This document shows, piece by piece, positions 1-9,188 of a DNA stretch of 64,000 nucleotides. The DNA is from Saprospirales bacterium GYS_P2D. Its GTDB lineage: Bacteria; Bacteroidota; Bacteroidia; Chitinophagales; Saprospiraceae. The notes under the pieces are model-generated. The model worked only from the letters and a program-made list of their open reading frames with translations. It had not been told where the DNA came from and ran no database searches. The stretch's first letter is position 1. Each line of letters begins with the position of its first letter. The position numbers and the translations under genes were made by a program. The DNA lies in NCBI GenBank assembly GCA_009833045.1, contig WUUP01000012.1, positions 38,907 through 102,906 of the forward strand, in the 5' to 3' direction.

Positions 1-143
1 ACGATACGAGTATAGTAGGTAGGACCATACTCAGCTATCGCCTCATTGATCACCGGGATTGGGTTTTCTACGAATTTTAATGCACCTAACAAGGTCTTAA
101 TATATGGGACAGATTTTACTGGATAATCCGAGAGTTCAATCAT
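1..143 (-). CDS. N-terminal fragment, possibly cytochrome P450 (cut by window edge)
   Basis: Reading the minus strand from an ATG at 143 gives 47 open codons that run off the left edge. The gene starts only 6 bases after the stop of the upstream lipoprotein gene, so the two probably share a transcript. The visible peptide has the pattern 'NPIPVINEAIAEYGPTYYTRI', which resembles the opening of bacterial P450s (a proline-rich lead, then a helix ending in xxYGxxxxxRI). The heme-binding Cys lies outside the window, so the family call is only a resemblance. That a coding region starts here is better supported than what it encodes. Confidence 0.45.
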   Translation of the reverse strand, partial: MIELSDYPVKSVPYIKTLLGALKFVENPIPVINEAIAEYGPTYYTRI

Positions 144-149
144 TTGTTT

Positions 150-1103
150 TTATATACTGTATACTTTGACAGACATATACCACGGCACACCGAGTGTACC
201 TGCATTGAGAGAGGCTACAGACTCCCTTTGCGGTATTTTGTAATCAAACCAGTAGATGAACTCTTCGTTCAAGAAAACATAATAAAAATCCCCCTGCCGA
301 CGAATCGTTATTTTATTTGCTCCATCCAGTACTTTATCAAAGTCTTCTTCGAGATACATCAGTCCCCAAACATCATTGCCGCTATCGATAGCGAATAGGC
401 CATCTCTATTAAACCCCACTCGTATCCGATCATCGTTAGCCGCTCCCATAAATTGAATTCCGACAAATCCCTCGGATGTACCAGAGATCATATCAACTTC
501 TATTTCAAAATTCCCTTGACTGATCCCGATAGCACTTTCTTCAAAGGTTTCTTGGTTTTGAATAGACACGACCTCTATTCTATTAAGGATCGCTGGATCA
601 TCATATTCCGCACGACGGTCCACCCAGTCTGGTGCCGCCAAAGCAGTATTAAAAAACTCTTGTCGGTAATAGGCTAATCGACTACCAGCATAATTAATCA
701 CAGCATTACTACCCTCTGGTATAGGGCTTCCTCTCATGCGGCTGGCCCATTCTCCATTTGGTAGTTTATCATTGCGGTGACCTCTGAATAGCTCACAGTG
801 ACCGAGCTCATGGAATATCAATCCTTCTTTGTCAAACTCTGAAAGATCTTCCCAAAATACCTTCTCAATCTCTATAAGATGATCTCCACGACATACGCCT
901 CCTGTCTCCAGATCTACCCTCTCTCTAAATCGTATAGTCAGCCCTGTATCACTGAAGTCAATATCGTGTCCATACTCCGCAGCCATATCTATGAAGCGAT
1001 CTACATATGGCTGAAAAGTGAGCGGCACATCATATACCGGCTCATCAGCCCCGCAGCCCACGAGCGAAAAACAAAAAATCGATAGTACGATGACTCTATT
1101 CAT
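150..1103 (-). CDS. Lipoprotein with zincin HExxH motif and C-terminal jelly-roll-like region
   Basis: A 317-residue protein. I start it at the ATG at 1103 rather than the longer frame from 1127, because the short form begins directly with a lipoprotein signal (MNR, hydrophobic stretch, lipobox LVGC with Cys17). Residues 98-109 read HELGHCELFRGH: an HExxH zinc site with another His at +11, a spacing that differs from classical metzincins. The C-terminal third alternates short beta strands with Gly/Asn turns, as in LamG/DUF1080-type sandwich domains. It is likely an outer-membrane-anchored metallopeptidase-like protein; the substrate is unknown. A Bacteroidota-type promoter lies about 75 bases upstream. 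Confidence 0.7.
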   Translation of the reverse strand: MNRVIVLSIFCFSLVGCGADEPVYDVPLTFQPYVDRFIDMAAEYGHDIDFSDTGLTIRFRERVDLETGGVCRGDHLIEIEKVFWEDLSEFDKEGLIFHELGHCELFRGHRNDKLPNGEWASRMRGSPIPEGSNAVINYAGSRLAYYRQEFFNTALAAPDWVDRRAEYDDPAILNRIEVVSIQNQETFEESAIGISQGNFEIEVDMISGTSEGFVGIQFMGAANDDRIRVGFNRDGLFAIDSGNDVWGLMYLEEDFDKVLDGANKITIRRQGDFYYVFLNEEFIYWFDYKIPQRESVASLNAGTLGVPWYMSVKVYSI

Positions 1104-1430
1104 GATAAAATGTGCTTTTCCATCCATAAAGTAATCAATTTTTACCTAAGGAAGTTTTACAAAGCTATGCTATACATCAAAGATATTTGGTATAAACCAT
1201 TGAAGATCAAACCATATTCTAAATATCTATAATCCTGTCAGAACATAGGGATTAAGAATCCATCATTTAGTATTTTTCATTCTTGATGAACCTTGGTTTT
1301 CATTTTTATAGTAGAGTATATCCAGTAAAAATAATTTGACTGTCAGAAAGGTCAAAAACGATTGGATTAACTTCTACGGCATCAGATCGAGGAAAACATA
1401 AAGCAAAGGAAAGTAGATAAGTAGAAGCTC
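1104..1430. other. Divergent intergenic region between lipoprotein and pyc
   Basis: About 330 bases separate two divergent genes. It holds a -7/-33 promoter candidate for the minus-strand lipoprotein gene. On the pyc side there is only an imperfect TA-A-TTTG near 1332-1338, one base short of the usual spacing. I see no open frame, RNA gene or strong hairpin. Confidence 0.5.
1178..1211 (-). promoter_or_regulatory. Bacteroidota-type promoter for the zincin lipoprotein
   Basis: On the minus strand TATCTTTG (1185-1178) matches the -7 consensus TAnnTTTG. TTTG at 1211-1208 lies 22 bases upstream and fits the -33 element. The predicted start would leave a leader of roughly 70 bases before the ATG at 1103. 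This is the only promoter in the window where I found both boxes. Confidence 0.5.
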
Positions 1431-4400
1431 ATGGAAGAAAAAAAAGGTAAAGAAATCAAAAAGCTACTCGTAGCTAATCGTGGAGAGATCGCTATACGTG
1501 TATTCAGAGCCGCCTCTGAGATGAATATCCGCACAGTAGCGATATACACTCACGAGGATAGATACTCACTACACCGCTATAAAGCCGATGAGGCCTATCA
1601 AGTCGGCGAAAATGATGATCCACTAAAACCTTATCTCGACATCGATGCGATCATAGCTGTAGCTAAGGAAAACGGCGTCGATGCTATCCATCCAGGATAT
1701 GGTTTTTTATCAGAGAATGACACATTCGCTCAGGCATGTATCGATGCGGGTATCATCTGGATCGGACCAGCACCGCAGGTGATGCAGGCACTCGGAGACA
1801 AGCTCATGGCAAAAGATGTAGCACTCCGAGCAAATGTCCCGATCGTACAGGCCAGCCAAGGGGCTATACAAAACGTAGAAGAGCTAAAAAGTGAAGCAAA
1901 CCGAATCGGCTATCCGATCATGGTCAAAGCTGCAACAGGTGGTGGAGGTCGAGGTATGCGTGTAGTCTACAGCGAAGACGAAATCGTCAATGCCTACAAT
2001 GAAGCCTCAGGCGAAGCCAAAACAGCTTTTGGCAATCCGTCTGTATTCGTAGAAAAGTATATCGAGAATCCGAAGCACATCGAGGTGCAGATACTCGGAG
2101 ATACCCATGGTAATCTCGTACACCTATTTGAGCGGGACTGTAGCGTACAGCGTCGACATCAGAAGGTCGTAGAGGTTGCGCCAGCTGTGACACTCAAGTC
2201 TATCACTAAAAACAATCTCTACAAATATGCTCTGGCCATCTGTGGAGAGCTCGACTATCAAAATGCCGGTACTGTTGAGTTTCTCGTAGATAAGGATGAA
2301 AACATATTCTTCATCGAGGTCAATACTCGTATACAGGTAGAACACACGATCACCGAAGTCATCACAGGTATCGACATCGTCAAGAGTCAGATACTGATCG
2401 CTCAGGGCGAAAATCTATTCGGGCCAGCTATAGGCATCTACAGTCAGGAAAATATCTCCTACAGAGGAGTAGCCATCCAGTGTCGTATCACGACGGAGGA
2501 TCCATCTCAGGGATTCAAACCTGACTATGGCCGATTAGTCGCCTATCGTAGTGCCAGCGGATTTGGCATACGTCTCGATGCTGGTAATGCCTATGCTGGA
2601 GCGAGGATCTCTCCATTCTTTGATAGTATGCTCGTGAAGTGTACCGCCTCTGGAGAAAACATGGCTGCAGCCTCTGATCGTCTGCATCGAGCACTCCGAG
2701 AGTTCAGAATACGAGGTGTAAAATCAAACATCCCATTCCTACTCAACCTGCTGAAGAATGAAGAATTCAGAAATGGCAATACTACGGTCAACTTCATAAA
2801 AGAAAATCCAAATCTGGTCAATACTAAAGTCAACTGGAAGGATCGAGGTACAAAGATGATCACCTATCTGGCCGAGACTATCGTCAATGGCAATCCAGAT
2901 GTCAAGAAGCTGGATCCAGATGTGACTTTCGTCAATGCTAAAGTACCAGCGTACAAAAATCTCGAGTATAAAGATGGTACTAAACAGAAGCTCACTGAGC
3001 TCGGTCCAGAGGGATTCGCTCAGTGGCTCAAAAATGAAAAAATAATACACTATACCGATACGACATTCAGAGATGCGCATCAGTCACTTCTGGCGACTCG
3101 TATGCGTAGCTATGATATGCTCAATGTAGCTGAGTCCTATGCTAAGCATCATGGACACGAGTTATTCTCCATGGAGGTATGGGGAGGAGCGACATTTGAT
3201 GTGTCGATGAGATTTCTCAAAGAGTGCCCATGGCAGCGACTGGAAAAGCTCCGAGAAGCCATCCCTAATACACTCCTCCAGATGCTACTCCGTGGCTCTA
3301 ATGCTGTAGGATACAAAGCCTATCCAGATAATCTCATCGAAAAATTTATCGAAGAGTCTTGGAACAAAGGTATCGACGTATTCAGGATTTTTGACTCCCT
3401 CAACTGGCTCGAAGCCATGAAAACCAGTATACGCACTGTCAGAGAGCGCACGGGAGGTATCGCTGAGGTATGTGTGTGCTATACCGGTGATGTGCTCAAA
3501 GGAGGCAATAACAAATATAACCTGCAGTACTATGTCGATATGGCGAAGGCCGTAGAGGATGAAGGAGCGCACATATTAGCCATTAAAGATATGGCAGGCC
3601 TACTCAAACCAATGGCCGCTGAGGTCCTCATTTCGGGCCTAAAAGAAGCCGTAGACATACCGATACACCTACATACACATGACACCTCATCTATCCAGAG
3701 TGCGACCTATCTCAAGGCAGTAGACGCCGGAGTAGATGTGATCGACCTGGCGAATAGTGCACTCTCAGGACTCACGAGTCAGCCCAATCTCAACTCTGTA
3801 GTAGCGATGCTACAGGGCCATGAGCGAGAGAATCCTATCAATCTCGAAAGTCTCAATCGCTACTCAGATTATTGGGAAACTGTGAGACAGTACTATTACT
3901 CATTTGAGACAGAGCTCAAGGCAGGCACGGCAGAGGTATATGATCACGAGATACCTGGTGGCCAATACTCTAATCTCCGCCCACAGGCACGTGGTCTCGG
4001 ACTGGAAGACAAATTTGACGTGATCAAAAAGAACTATAGAGATGTCAACGAGCTACTGGGAGGCATCGTCAAGGTGACACCATCATCCAAAGTGGTAGGA
4101 GATATGGCCATGTTCATGACATCTAATGATCTAACTATCGAGGATATCAAGACTAAAGGGCACACCTTAGCATTCCCTGATTCGATGATCTCTCTGATGA
4201 AAGGAGACCTCGGTCAGCGTACCGAGGGATGGCCTGAGGATTTTCAAAAGATGGTGCTGAAGAATGAAAAAGCATTCACTGAGCGGCCAAATGCTCATCT
4301 GGAGCCTATCGACTTTGATAAGGAATTGGTCAAGTTTCAAGAGGAATTCCCCAATGCTCAAGACCCAGCACATTTCTTAAGCTATAAGCTGTATCCAAAG

Positions 4401-4892
4401 GTGTTTGCAGATTTTTACGAGCATCTTGAAAACTATGGGGATACGAGTAAACTCCCGAGTCCAGCATTTTTCTATGGCTTAAAATTCAACGAGGAGATAC
4501 AGGTCAATATCTCGCAGGGAAAGACTATCATCATACAATATCTCAACACCAATGCTCCGAGAAAGTCCGGTAGTCGATTAGTCATATTCAGACTGAATGG
4601 TGCTACTCGCTCTATACTCGTAGATGATAAGTCTATTGATAATACATTAGCACAGCATCTGAAAGTGTCAGCTGACAATCACGTAGGATCACCACTACAG
4701 GGATCCCTCTCTAAGATATTAGTCAAGCAGGGCGATGAAGTCAAGACTAACGATCCTCTCTTCATCATCGAAGCGATGAAAATGGAAAGTACGATCACCG
4801 CTCCTCAGGATGGTATAGTATCAAAAATCCATCTGGGAGAAAAGACACTGGTGCAGCAAGACGACTTAGTACTGGAGCTGGACTTAAAATAA
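1431..4892 (+). CDS. pyc: Pyruvate carboxylase
   Basis: An 1153-residue single-chain pyruvate carboxylase, the usual length. It carboxylates pyruvate to oxaloacetate using ATP, bicarbonate and biotin, replenishing the TCA cycle. Domain order is complete: biotin carboxylase at about 10-460 with the N-terminal GEIAIRVFRAA and the ATP-grasp glycine loop KAATGGGGRGMRV; carboxyltransferase from about 545 (TDTTFRDAHQSLLATRMR); the PYC/OADA conserved domain from about 850; and a C-terminal biotinyl domain with EAMKM, placing the biotinylated Lys at 1117. The ATG at 1431 gives a short charged tail before the first beta strand. It is transcribed alone, and its 3' end overlaps the convergent receiver gene by 9 bases. 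Confidence 0.97.
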   Translation: MEEKKGKEIKKLLVANRGEIAIRVFRAASEMNIRTVAIYTHEDRYSLHRYKADEAYQVGENDDPLKPYLDIDAIIAVAKENGVDAIHPGYGFLSENDTFAQACIDAGIIWIGPAPQVMQALGDKLMAKDVALRANVPIVQASQGAIQNVEELKSEANRIGYPIMVKAATGGGGRGMRVVYSEDEIVNAYNEASGEAKTAFGNPSVFVEKYIENPKHIEVQILGDTHGNLVHLFERDCSVQRRHQKVVEVAPAVTLKSITKNNLYKYALAICGELDYQNAGTVEFLVDKDENIFFIEVNTRIQVEHTITEVITGIDIVKSQILIAQGENLFGPAIGIYSQENISYRGVAIQCRITTEDPSQGFKPDYGRLVAYRSASGFGIRLDAGNAYAGARISPFFDSMLVKCTASGENMAAASDRLHRALREFRIRGVKSNIPFLLNLLKNEEFRNGNTTVNFIKENPNLVNTKVNWKDRGTKMITYLAETIVNGNPDVKKLDPDVTFVNAKVPAYKNLEYKDGTKQKLTELGPEGFAQWLKNEKIIHYTDTTFRDAHQSLLATRMRSYDMLNVAESYAKHHGHELFSMEVWGGATFDVSMRFLKECPWQRLEKLREAIPNTLLQMLLRGSNAVGYKAYPDNLIEKFIEESWNKGIDVFRIFDSLNWLEAMKTSIRTVRERTGGIAEVCVCYTGDVLKGGNNKYNLQYYVDMAKAVEDEGAHILAIKDMAGLLKPMAAEVLISGLKEAVDIPIHLHTHDTSSIQSATYLKAVDAGVDVIDLANSALSGLTSQPNLNSVVAMLQGHERENPINLESLNRYSDYWETVRQYYYSFETELKAGTAEVYDHEIPGGQYSNLRPQARGLGLEDKFDVIKKNYRDVNELLGGIVKVTPSSKVVGDMAMFMTSNDLTIEDIKTKGHTLAFPDSMISLMKGDLGQRTEGWPEDFQKMVLKNEKAFTERPNAHLEPIDFDKELVKFQEEFPNAQDPAHFLSYKLYPKVFADFYEHLENYGDTSKLPSPAFFYGLKFNEEIQVNISQGKTIIIQYLNTNAPRKSGSRLVIFRLNGATRSILVDDKSIDNTLAQHLKVSADNHVGSPLQGSLSKILVKQGDEVKTNDPLFIIEAMKMESTITAPQDGIVSKIHLGEKTLVQQDDLVLELDLK

Positions 4893-5255
4893 GTCCAGAC
4901 TCCGTAGATCATCTGGTCGGAGAGGCTTTCGGACGAGTGCAGCTACATATTCATATTGCTGAGCTTTTTCGAGAGCCTCTTCGTTTTTACTGGCAGATAG
5001 TATTAAAATCTTAGAGTTGAGTTCGATCTCATGTAGTGCCTCGAGAAACTCAATACCCGACAATATCGGCATATCAAGATCAAGGAAAATGAGATCAGGG
5101 TGAGCGTTGTTGTTTTCTTTGAGTAGAGAGAGTGCCTCAGCAGAATTACTGTAGGTCGTAGTCAGACAGTTAGGACATACTCGCTTGAGCGTCAAGCTGT
5201 TGACTTTGTTTTGAAATTGATCATCATCAATAAACCATACGTTTCTCTCAGTCAT
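4884..5255 (-). CDS. Stand-alone response regulator receiver protein (paralog 1)
   Basis: A 123-residue single receiver domain with no output domain. The acidic triad D10-D12, phosphoacceptor Asp59 in FLDLDMP, the Ser of LSAS and the Lys of RKP are all present, so phosphorylation looks possible. It shares a distinctive helix 1 (DDDxxQNxVN...LKR) with the proteins at 5520-5897 and 8793-9146, so the three look like local paralogs. Such proteins usually act as phosphate shuttles or bind a partner. The last 9 bases overlap the 3' end of pyc on the other strand. Confidence 0.85.
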   Translation of the reverse strand: MTERNVWFIDDDQFQNKVNSLTLKRVCPNCLTTTYSNSAEALSLLKENNNAHPDLIFLDLDMPILSGIEFLEALHEIELNSKILILSASKNEEALEKAQQYEYVAALVRKPLRPDDLRSLDLF

Positions 5256-5462
5256 CGATTTATCTTATTAATAGTTAAGACCTCACTCAAAAGAGCTCAG
5301 CCGGGTGTAAAGTGTAATTATTAAATAAGTAATAAGAGCGAAAGTCAACAATGGTTAATTGTGGGTAAGTTTATACAGACGTACCTTCCAATTTGACAAC
5401 AAATCTATGTCTTACTGTTCAAAGCGAAGGGAAGTATTCTATGAATGGATGATGCGTTTCTG

Positions 5463-5512
5463 TTTTTGGTAAGTATCGCCCGATTTTTGGTAAGTATCGT
5501 CCGATTTTTGGT
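5463..5512. repeat. 21-bp tandem direct repeat, about 2.4 copies
   Basis: The unit TTTTTGGTAAGTATCGCCCGA occurs at 5463-5483 and 5484-5504 (one C/T difference), followed by a partial third copy TTTTTGGT to 5512. It lies between two minus-strand receiver genes, starting a few bases beyond the stop codon of the 5520-5897 gene. No hairpin is formed. It may be a slippage product or a protein-binding array. Confidence 0.75.
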
Positions 5513-5519
5513 TATGCCT

Positions 5520-5897
5520 TTAGCTCCCCACCATTTCCATGAGCTTAGAGAGCTTGTTTTTACTTAGTGGCTTAGTGATGTAGGAGAGGACATTTTCATA
5601 CTTATCGACGAGAAGCTGATCATCGGGATCGATAGATGAGGAGAGTATTACTATATTGACAGCTATACCTGCTGCCTTGACCTCCGCTAAAAACTCTGCT
5701 CCTGACATATTTGGCATATTGAGGTCTAAGAAAATCATAGTAGGCATCTCTGCGTTGCCTTTCAGTTGTTGTAATGCCTTGGCTGCAGCAGTGAAAGAAG
5801 TAATCTTCACTCCTTCGCAGCATCGCTTGATAGCCTTGCTGTTGATGATATTCTGTATGCTATCATCATCTACTAACCATATTTTCTTTCCTTCCAT
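5520..5897 (-). CDS. Stand-alone response regulator receiver protein (paralog 2)
   Basis: A receiver-only protein of 125 residues from the ATG at 5897. A longer frame from 5969 adds 24 residues with no receiver homology, and the short start puts the DDD motif at 10-12 as in its paralogs. Phosphoacceptor Asp58 (FLDLNMP), the Ser of LSSS and the Lys of TKPL are present. It is closer to the protein at 8793-9146 (shared VILSSSIDP and SYxTK) than to the one at 4884-5255. It lies upstream of, and divergent from, the outer-membrane barrel gene. Confidence 0.85.
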   Translation of the reverse strand: MEGKKIWLVDDDSIQNIINSKAIKRCCEGVKITSFTAAAKALQQLKGNAEMPTMIFLDLNMPNMSGAEFLAEVKAAGIAVNIVILSSSIDPDDQLLVDKYENVLSYITKPLSKNKLSKLMEMVGS

Positions 5898-6299
5898 TTT
5901 TGCTCTCTCAGCAGCGTAATTTATTGATCTCCTCATTGATATTATAAATCTGTCTGGATTCGATTTCAATTAGACGCAGTATTTGTAATAATATATCTAA
6001 CGATTATATGACGCTTTTTAATTCAGATATGACTATAAGAAATCCTAATGTAGTGATAAAGTAATACTATGAGGGTAGATCTGACAGCATATTGGGACAC
6101 GATGTATCCCTACTGCATACGATCTGTACACTTCAGATAGTGACACTACTCTGATCCCCGTCTCCTTTAGTCTTAGATTCTTCTTCATTAGTCGATCAGT
6201 ACGATTATATCGTAACTCTCCCCTACCTGATCTCCGTCCTTAAGGCATATCAGTCATGTGGCTGATCACTATTACTATCCATTACTAACTAAATCAATT
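5898..6299. other. Intergenic region between receiver gene and OMP barrel gene
   Basis: About 400 bases between divergent genes. It probably carries both promoters, but I found no TAnnTTTG match on either strand. A weak hairpin, GGGACACGATGTATCCC, lies near 6096-6112. The frames extending both flanking genes into this region (from 5969 and from a GTG at 6258) lack signal-peptide or family character, so I read it as non-coding. Confidence 0.4.
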
Positions 6300-8714
6300 A
6301 TGAAAAAACTTCTATTACTATTCGTATCGACCACCTTTTGTTTCTCCATTTTATCAGCACAGTATAGCCTTAGCGGCAAAATCGTAGATGATACTGGCAC
6401 TGGTCTTGAGTTTGCTAATGTCCTACTACATGCATCTGCGGATAGCTCTTTTGTGAAAGGAGCTATCACTGAGCTCGATGGTAGCTTCACATTCGATGCT
6501 GTCACAGCAGGTAGCTACTACATACAGGCCAGCCAAGTAGGTCTACAGACTCAGACCTACTCTGACATCCTGATCTCCAGTACAGATGTGGCACTCGAGC
6601 CTATCACCCTCACTGCAGGTCTCGCTCTCGAAGAGGTGGTCGTCACTACGACTCGTCCTCTCATCGAGCTCAAAGCAGACAAAGTCATAGTCAATGTGGA
6701 AGGGAGCTCAGTATCCGTCGGCAATAATGCACTCGAAGTACTCGAGCGATCTCCCGGCGTCACAGTAGATCAAGACAATAATATTTCCCTCAAGGGAAAA
6801 CAAGGAGTCCTCATCACTATCGATGGCAAAAATCAATACATCTCTAATGAGCAACTGAGTCGTATGCTGGAGTCTATGCCTGCCGATGCTATAGCGAGCA
6901 TAGAGATCATCCAAAATCCATCAGCTAAGTACGATGCAGCAGGCAATGCTGGAGTCATAAATATCAAACTCAAGAAAAAAGAAAATCTTGGGACAAACGG
7001 GAGCTTGACTCTCGGCGCTGGACATGGTAGATATGCTAAAGCGAATAGCGGAATCAACCTGAATCATCGCACGGAGCAAATGAATCTATACGGTAGCTAT
7101 AATAATCGCTACTGGAAGGGATTTCAAGATATAAATATCAATCGATCGGTCCCTACTGCGACAGGTCTCAGCTTTTTTGAAAATCAGAGTGATATGATCA
7201 ATATCTCACGTAGTCATAATGCTAAGGTAGGACTGGACTACTACCTCTCTGATCGCACCACATTCGGAGTATTGGGTCGTACTAATTTTGGAAGATTCAA
7301 TGGAACCAATGATAATATCACACAGATCGCTGGAGTGAATCAACAGAATTTTGATAAATCACGCACTCTACTCGAGAGCGAAGAAACATGGACACAAATC
7401 GCCGCTAATATCAATCTGGCTCATGAGATATCCGACCAAAGCTCGATCAACGTAGATGTCGACTATTCTATCTATGACAATCCTAATCATGCTATGTATG
7501 ACAACTTCTTCTACCTCAGCGATGGATCTCAAGCGATGGCCGATCTACTCCTCGACAATACCAGCGATGTCAATGTAGATATATTAGCCACTAAGCTGGA
7601 CTATAACACACAGATCGGAGACATCAGTATCGAGACCGGTGCTAAATATAGCTATGTCACTACGGACAATAATACCGAATTCATGGAGTATCAGAATACA
7701 GAGTGGGTATCAGATCCTACCCTGTCAAATGAATTCACCTATGATGAATCAATCATCGCTGGATACCTAAATGGCTCAACTATCATAGGCAAAGTCAATC
7801 TACAGGCGGGACTCCGTATGGAGCACACTATCTCTGATGGATACAGCCCAACTATGGATCAGCAGGTGAAGAAGGAATACACTAACCTATTCCCGTCGAT
7901 GAGCATATCACACCCTATCGGAGAAAAAAGTAATCTGAGCTATACCTACTCACGAAGGATCGATAGACCGACCTATAGAAATCTCAATCCATTTATCTAT
8001 TTCTTAGACCAGTTCACTTTCATGAAGGGAAATCCATTCTTAAGTCCGCAGATGTCTAATGCCTTTGGTGTAAACTATAGCTTAGGGCGTAGCCTATTCG
8101 TCTCAGCCAACTATAGTCACACTACCGACGCCATGACTGAGATCCTGGATCAAAATGACGAGACACAGCAGACCTTTCAGACAGTAGTGAATCTGGATGA
8201 CTTCAGAAACTATAGTCTCAATGTGACAGCGCCTATCGTAGTCGGCCAAAACTGGACCACAAGATGGAGCCTCACAGGATTTTATAATGATTTCAGCAGT
8301 GCTAACAGTGAAATAGATGTGCAATCAGATCAGCTCTCCTATCATATCAATGTATCTAATGATATATCGATCAATGATAAGCTAAAGGCAGAGGTCGGAG
8401 CATTCTATCAGTCGGCTTTGACCTACGGTATATTCGAGATAAAGCCAAGATACAGTGTCGATCTCGGTGCCAGCTACAAGGTGATGGAGGGGAAAGGAAG
8501 CCTCAAGCTAAGTGTCAAAGATATATTCTGGACGAATAACAATGATGTCTTAATAGATCACGAAAGTATAGATCTCCGGACGAGAAATGTCCGAGAATCC
8601 AGAAGAGCTCAGTTGACCTTCAATTACAATTTTGGAAATCAAAAGGTCAAAAAAGCAAGAAATAGATCAACAGCCATGTCTGACGAAGAAAACCGAGTGG
8701 GTCGGTCTAATTAA
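6300..8714 (+). CDS. TonB-linked outer membrane beta-barrel protein (OMP_b-brl_3 family)
   Basis: An 804-residue outer-membrane protein. The ATG at 6300 starts a clean signal peptide (MKKLLLLF...LSAQ); an upstream GTG at 6258 would bury it, so I reject that start. Order: signal peptide; CarboxypepD_reg-like beta domain at about 20-105 (SGKIVDDTGTGLEFANVLL); a TonB plug-like domain at about 115-225 (VNVEGSS, GNNALEVLERSPGV, GNAGVINIKLKK); then the barrel. The C-terminal tail FGNQKVKKARNRSTAMSDEENRV is characteristic of this family. It probably transports or binds a large ligand; no SusD partner lies next to it, so the substrate cannot be guessed. Confidence 0.88.
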   Translation: MKKLLLLFVSTTFCFSILSAQYSLSGKIVDDTGTGLEFANVLLHASADSSFVKGAITELDGSFTFDAVTAGSYYIQASQVGLQTQTYSDILISSTDVALEPITLTAGLALEEVVVTTTRPLIELKADKVIVNVEGSSVSVGNNALEVLERSPGVTVDQDNNISLKGKQGVLITIDGKNQYISNEQLSRMLESMPADAIASIEIIQNPSAKYDAAGNAGVINIKLKKKENLGTNGSLTLGAGHGRYAKANSGINLNHRTEQMNLYGSYNNRYWKGFQDININRSVPTATGLSFFENQSDMINISRSHNAKVGLDYYLSDRTTFGVLGRTNFGRFNGTNDNITQIAGVNQQNFDKSRTLLESEETWTQIAANINLAHEISDQSSINVDVDYSIYDNPNHAMYDNFFYLSDGSQAMADLLLDNTSDVNVDILATKLDYNTQIGDISIETGAKYSYVTTDNNTEFMEYQNTEWVSDPTLSNEFTYDESIIAGYLNGSTIIGKVNLQAGLRMEHTISDGYSPTMDQQVKKEYTNLFPSMSISHPIGEKSNLSYTYSRRIDRPTYRNLNPFIYFLDQFTFMKGNPFLSPQMSNAFGVNYSLGRSLFVSANYSHTTDAMTEILDQNDETQQTFQTVVNLDDFRNYSLNVTAPIVVGQNWTTRWSLTGFYNDFSSANSEIDVQSDQLSYHINVSNDISINDKLKAEVGAFYQSALTYGIFEIKPRYSVDLGASYKVMEGKGSLKLSVKDIFWTNNNDVLIDHESIDLRTRNVRESRRAQLTFNYNFGNQKVKKARNRSTAMSDEENRVGRSN

Positions 8715-8760
8715 GAATAGTGTATCACTAAAGTTTTAGTAGTAATTGATTCAACACAGT

Positions 8761-8786
8761 AGAGCTGCGGAATAGTCCGTGGCTCT
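8761..8786. terminator. Hairpin between convergent genes, possible terminator
   Basis: AGAGC-TG-CGGA-ATAG-TCCG-TG-GCTCT folds into two short stems separated by a symmetric TG/TG internal loop. It lies between the 3' ends of the barrel gene and the receiver gene. The flanking U-tract is weak on both strands. Confidence 0.4.
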
Positions 8787-8792
8787 ATTGAT

Positions 8793-9146
8793 TTATCTGA
8801 GATATTGTTTGACTTTATCTACCGAGATAGCCTTAGTCACATAGCTCACCACATTAGCATATCCATAGGATCGCTCTATATCTGCAGGATCTATCGATGA
8901 GCTCAGTACTATCACATTGACATCGATCCCCTGCTCTCTCGTCCTATCTAAAAAATCAAATCCTGACATGATGGGCATATTGAGATCCAGAAATAATAGA
9001 TCTGGCTTATTACCACTCATGAGATCCTCGAGAGCTTTAGATGCTCCCTCATATATCTTGATCACAGCATCAGGGACCACACGTTTCACCGTGCGCTTAT
9101 TGACTATATGCTGTATCTTATCATCATCGATTAACCAGATTTTCAT
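8793..9146 (-). CDS. Stand-alone response regulator receiver protein (paralog 3)
   Basis: A 117-residue receiver domain with the DDD motif at 7-9, phosphoacceptor Asp54 (FLDLNMP) and the Ser of LSSS. The conserved Lys is kept but the usual following Pro is Ala (VTKAI instead of TKPL). It lies 42 bases downstream of the kinase-like gene at 9189-9794 on the same strand, so the two are probably co-transcribed, kinase-like gene first. It is convergent with the barrel gene. Together with the other two receivers it suggests a duplicated local signalling module. Confidence 0.85.
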   Translation of the reverse strand: MKIWLIDDDKIQHIVNKRTVKRVVPDAVIKIYEGASKALEDLMSGNKPDLLFLDLNMPIMSGFDFLDRTREQGIDVNVIVLSSSIDPADIERSYGYANVVSYVTKAISVDKVKQYLR

Positions 9147-9188
9147 GTGCTTTTTATTGATTGTTTTATGGGTTTAGGGGCGCTATTT

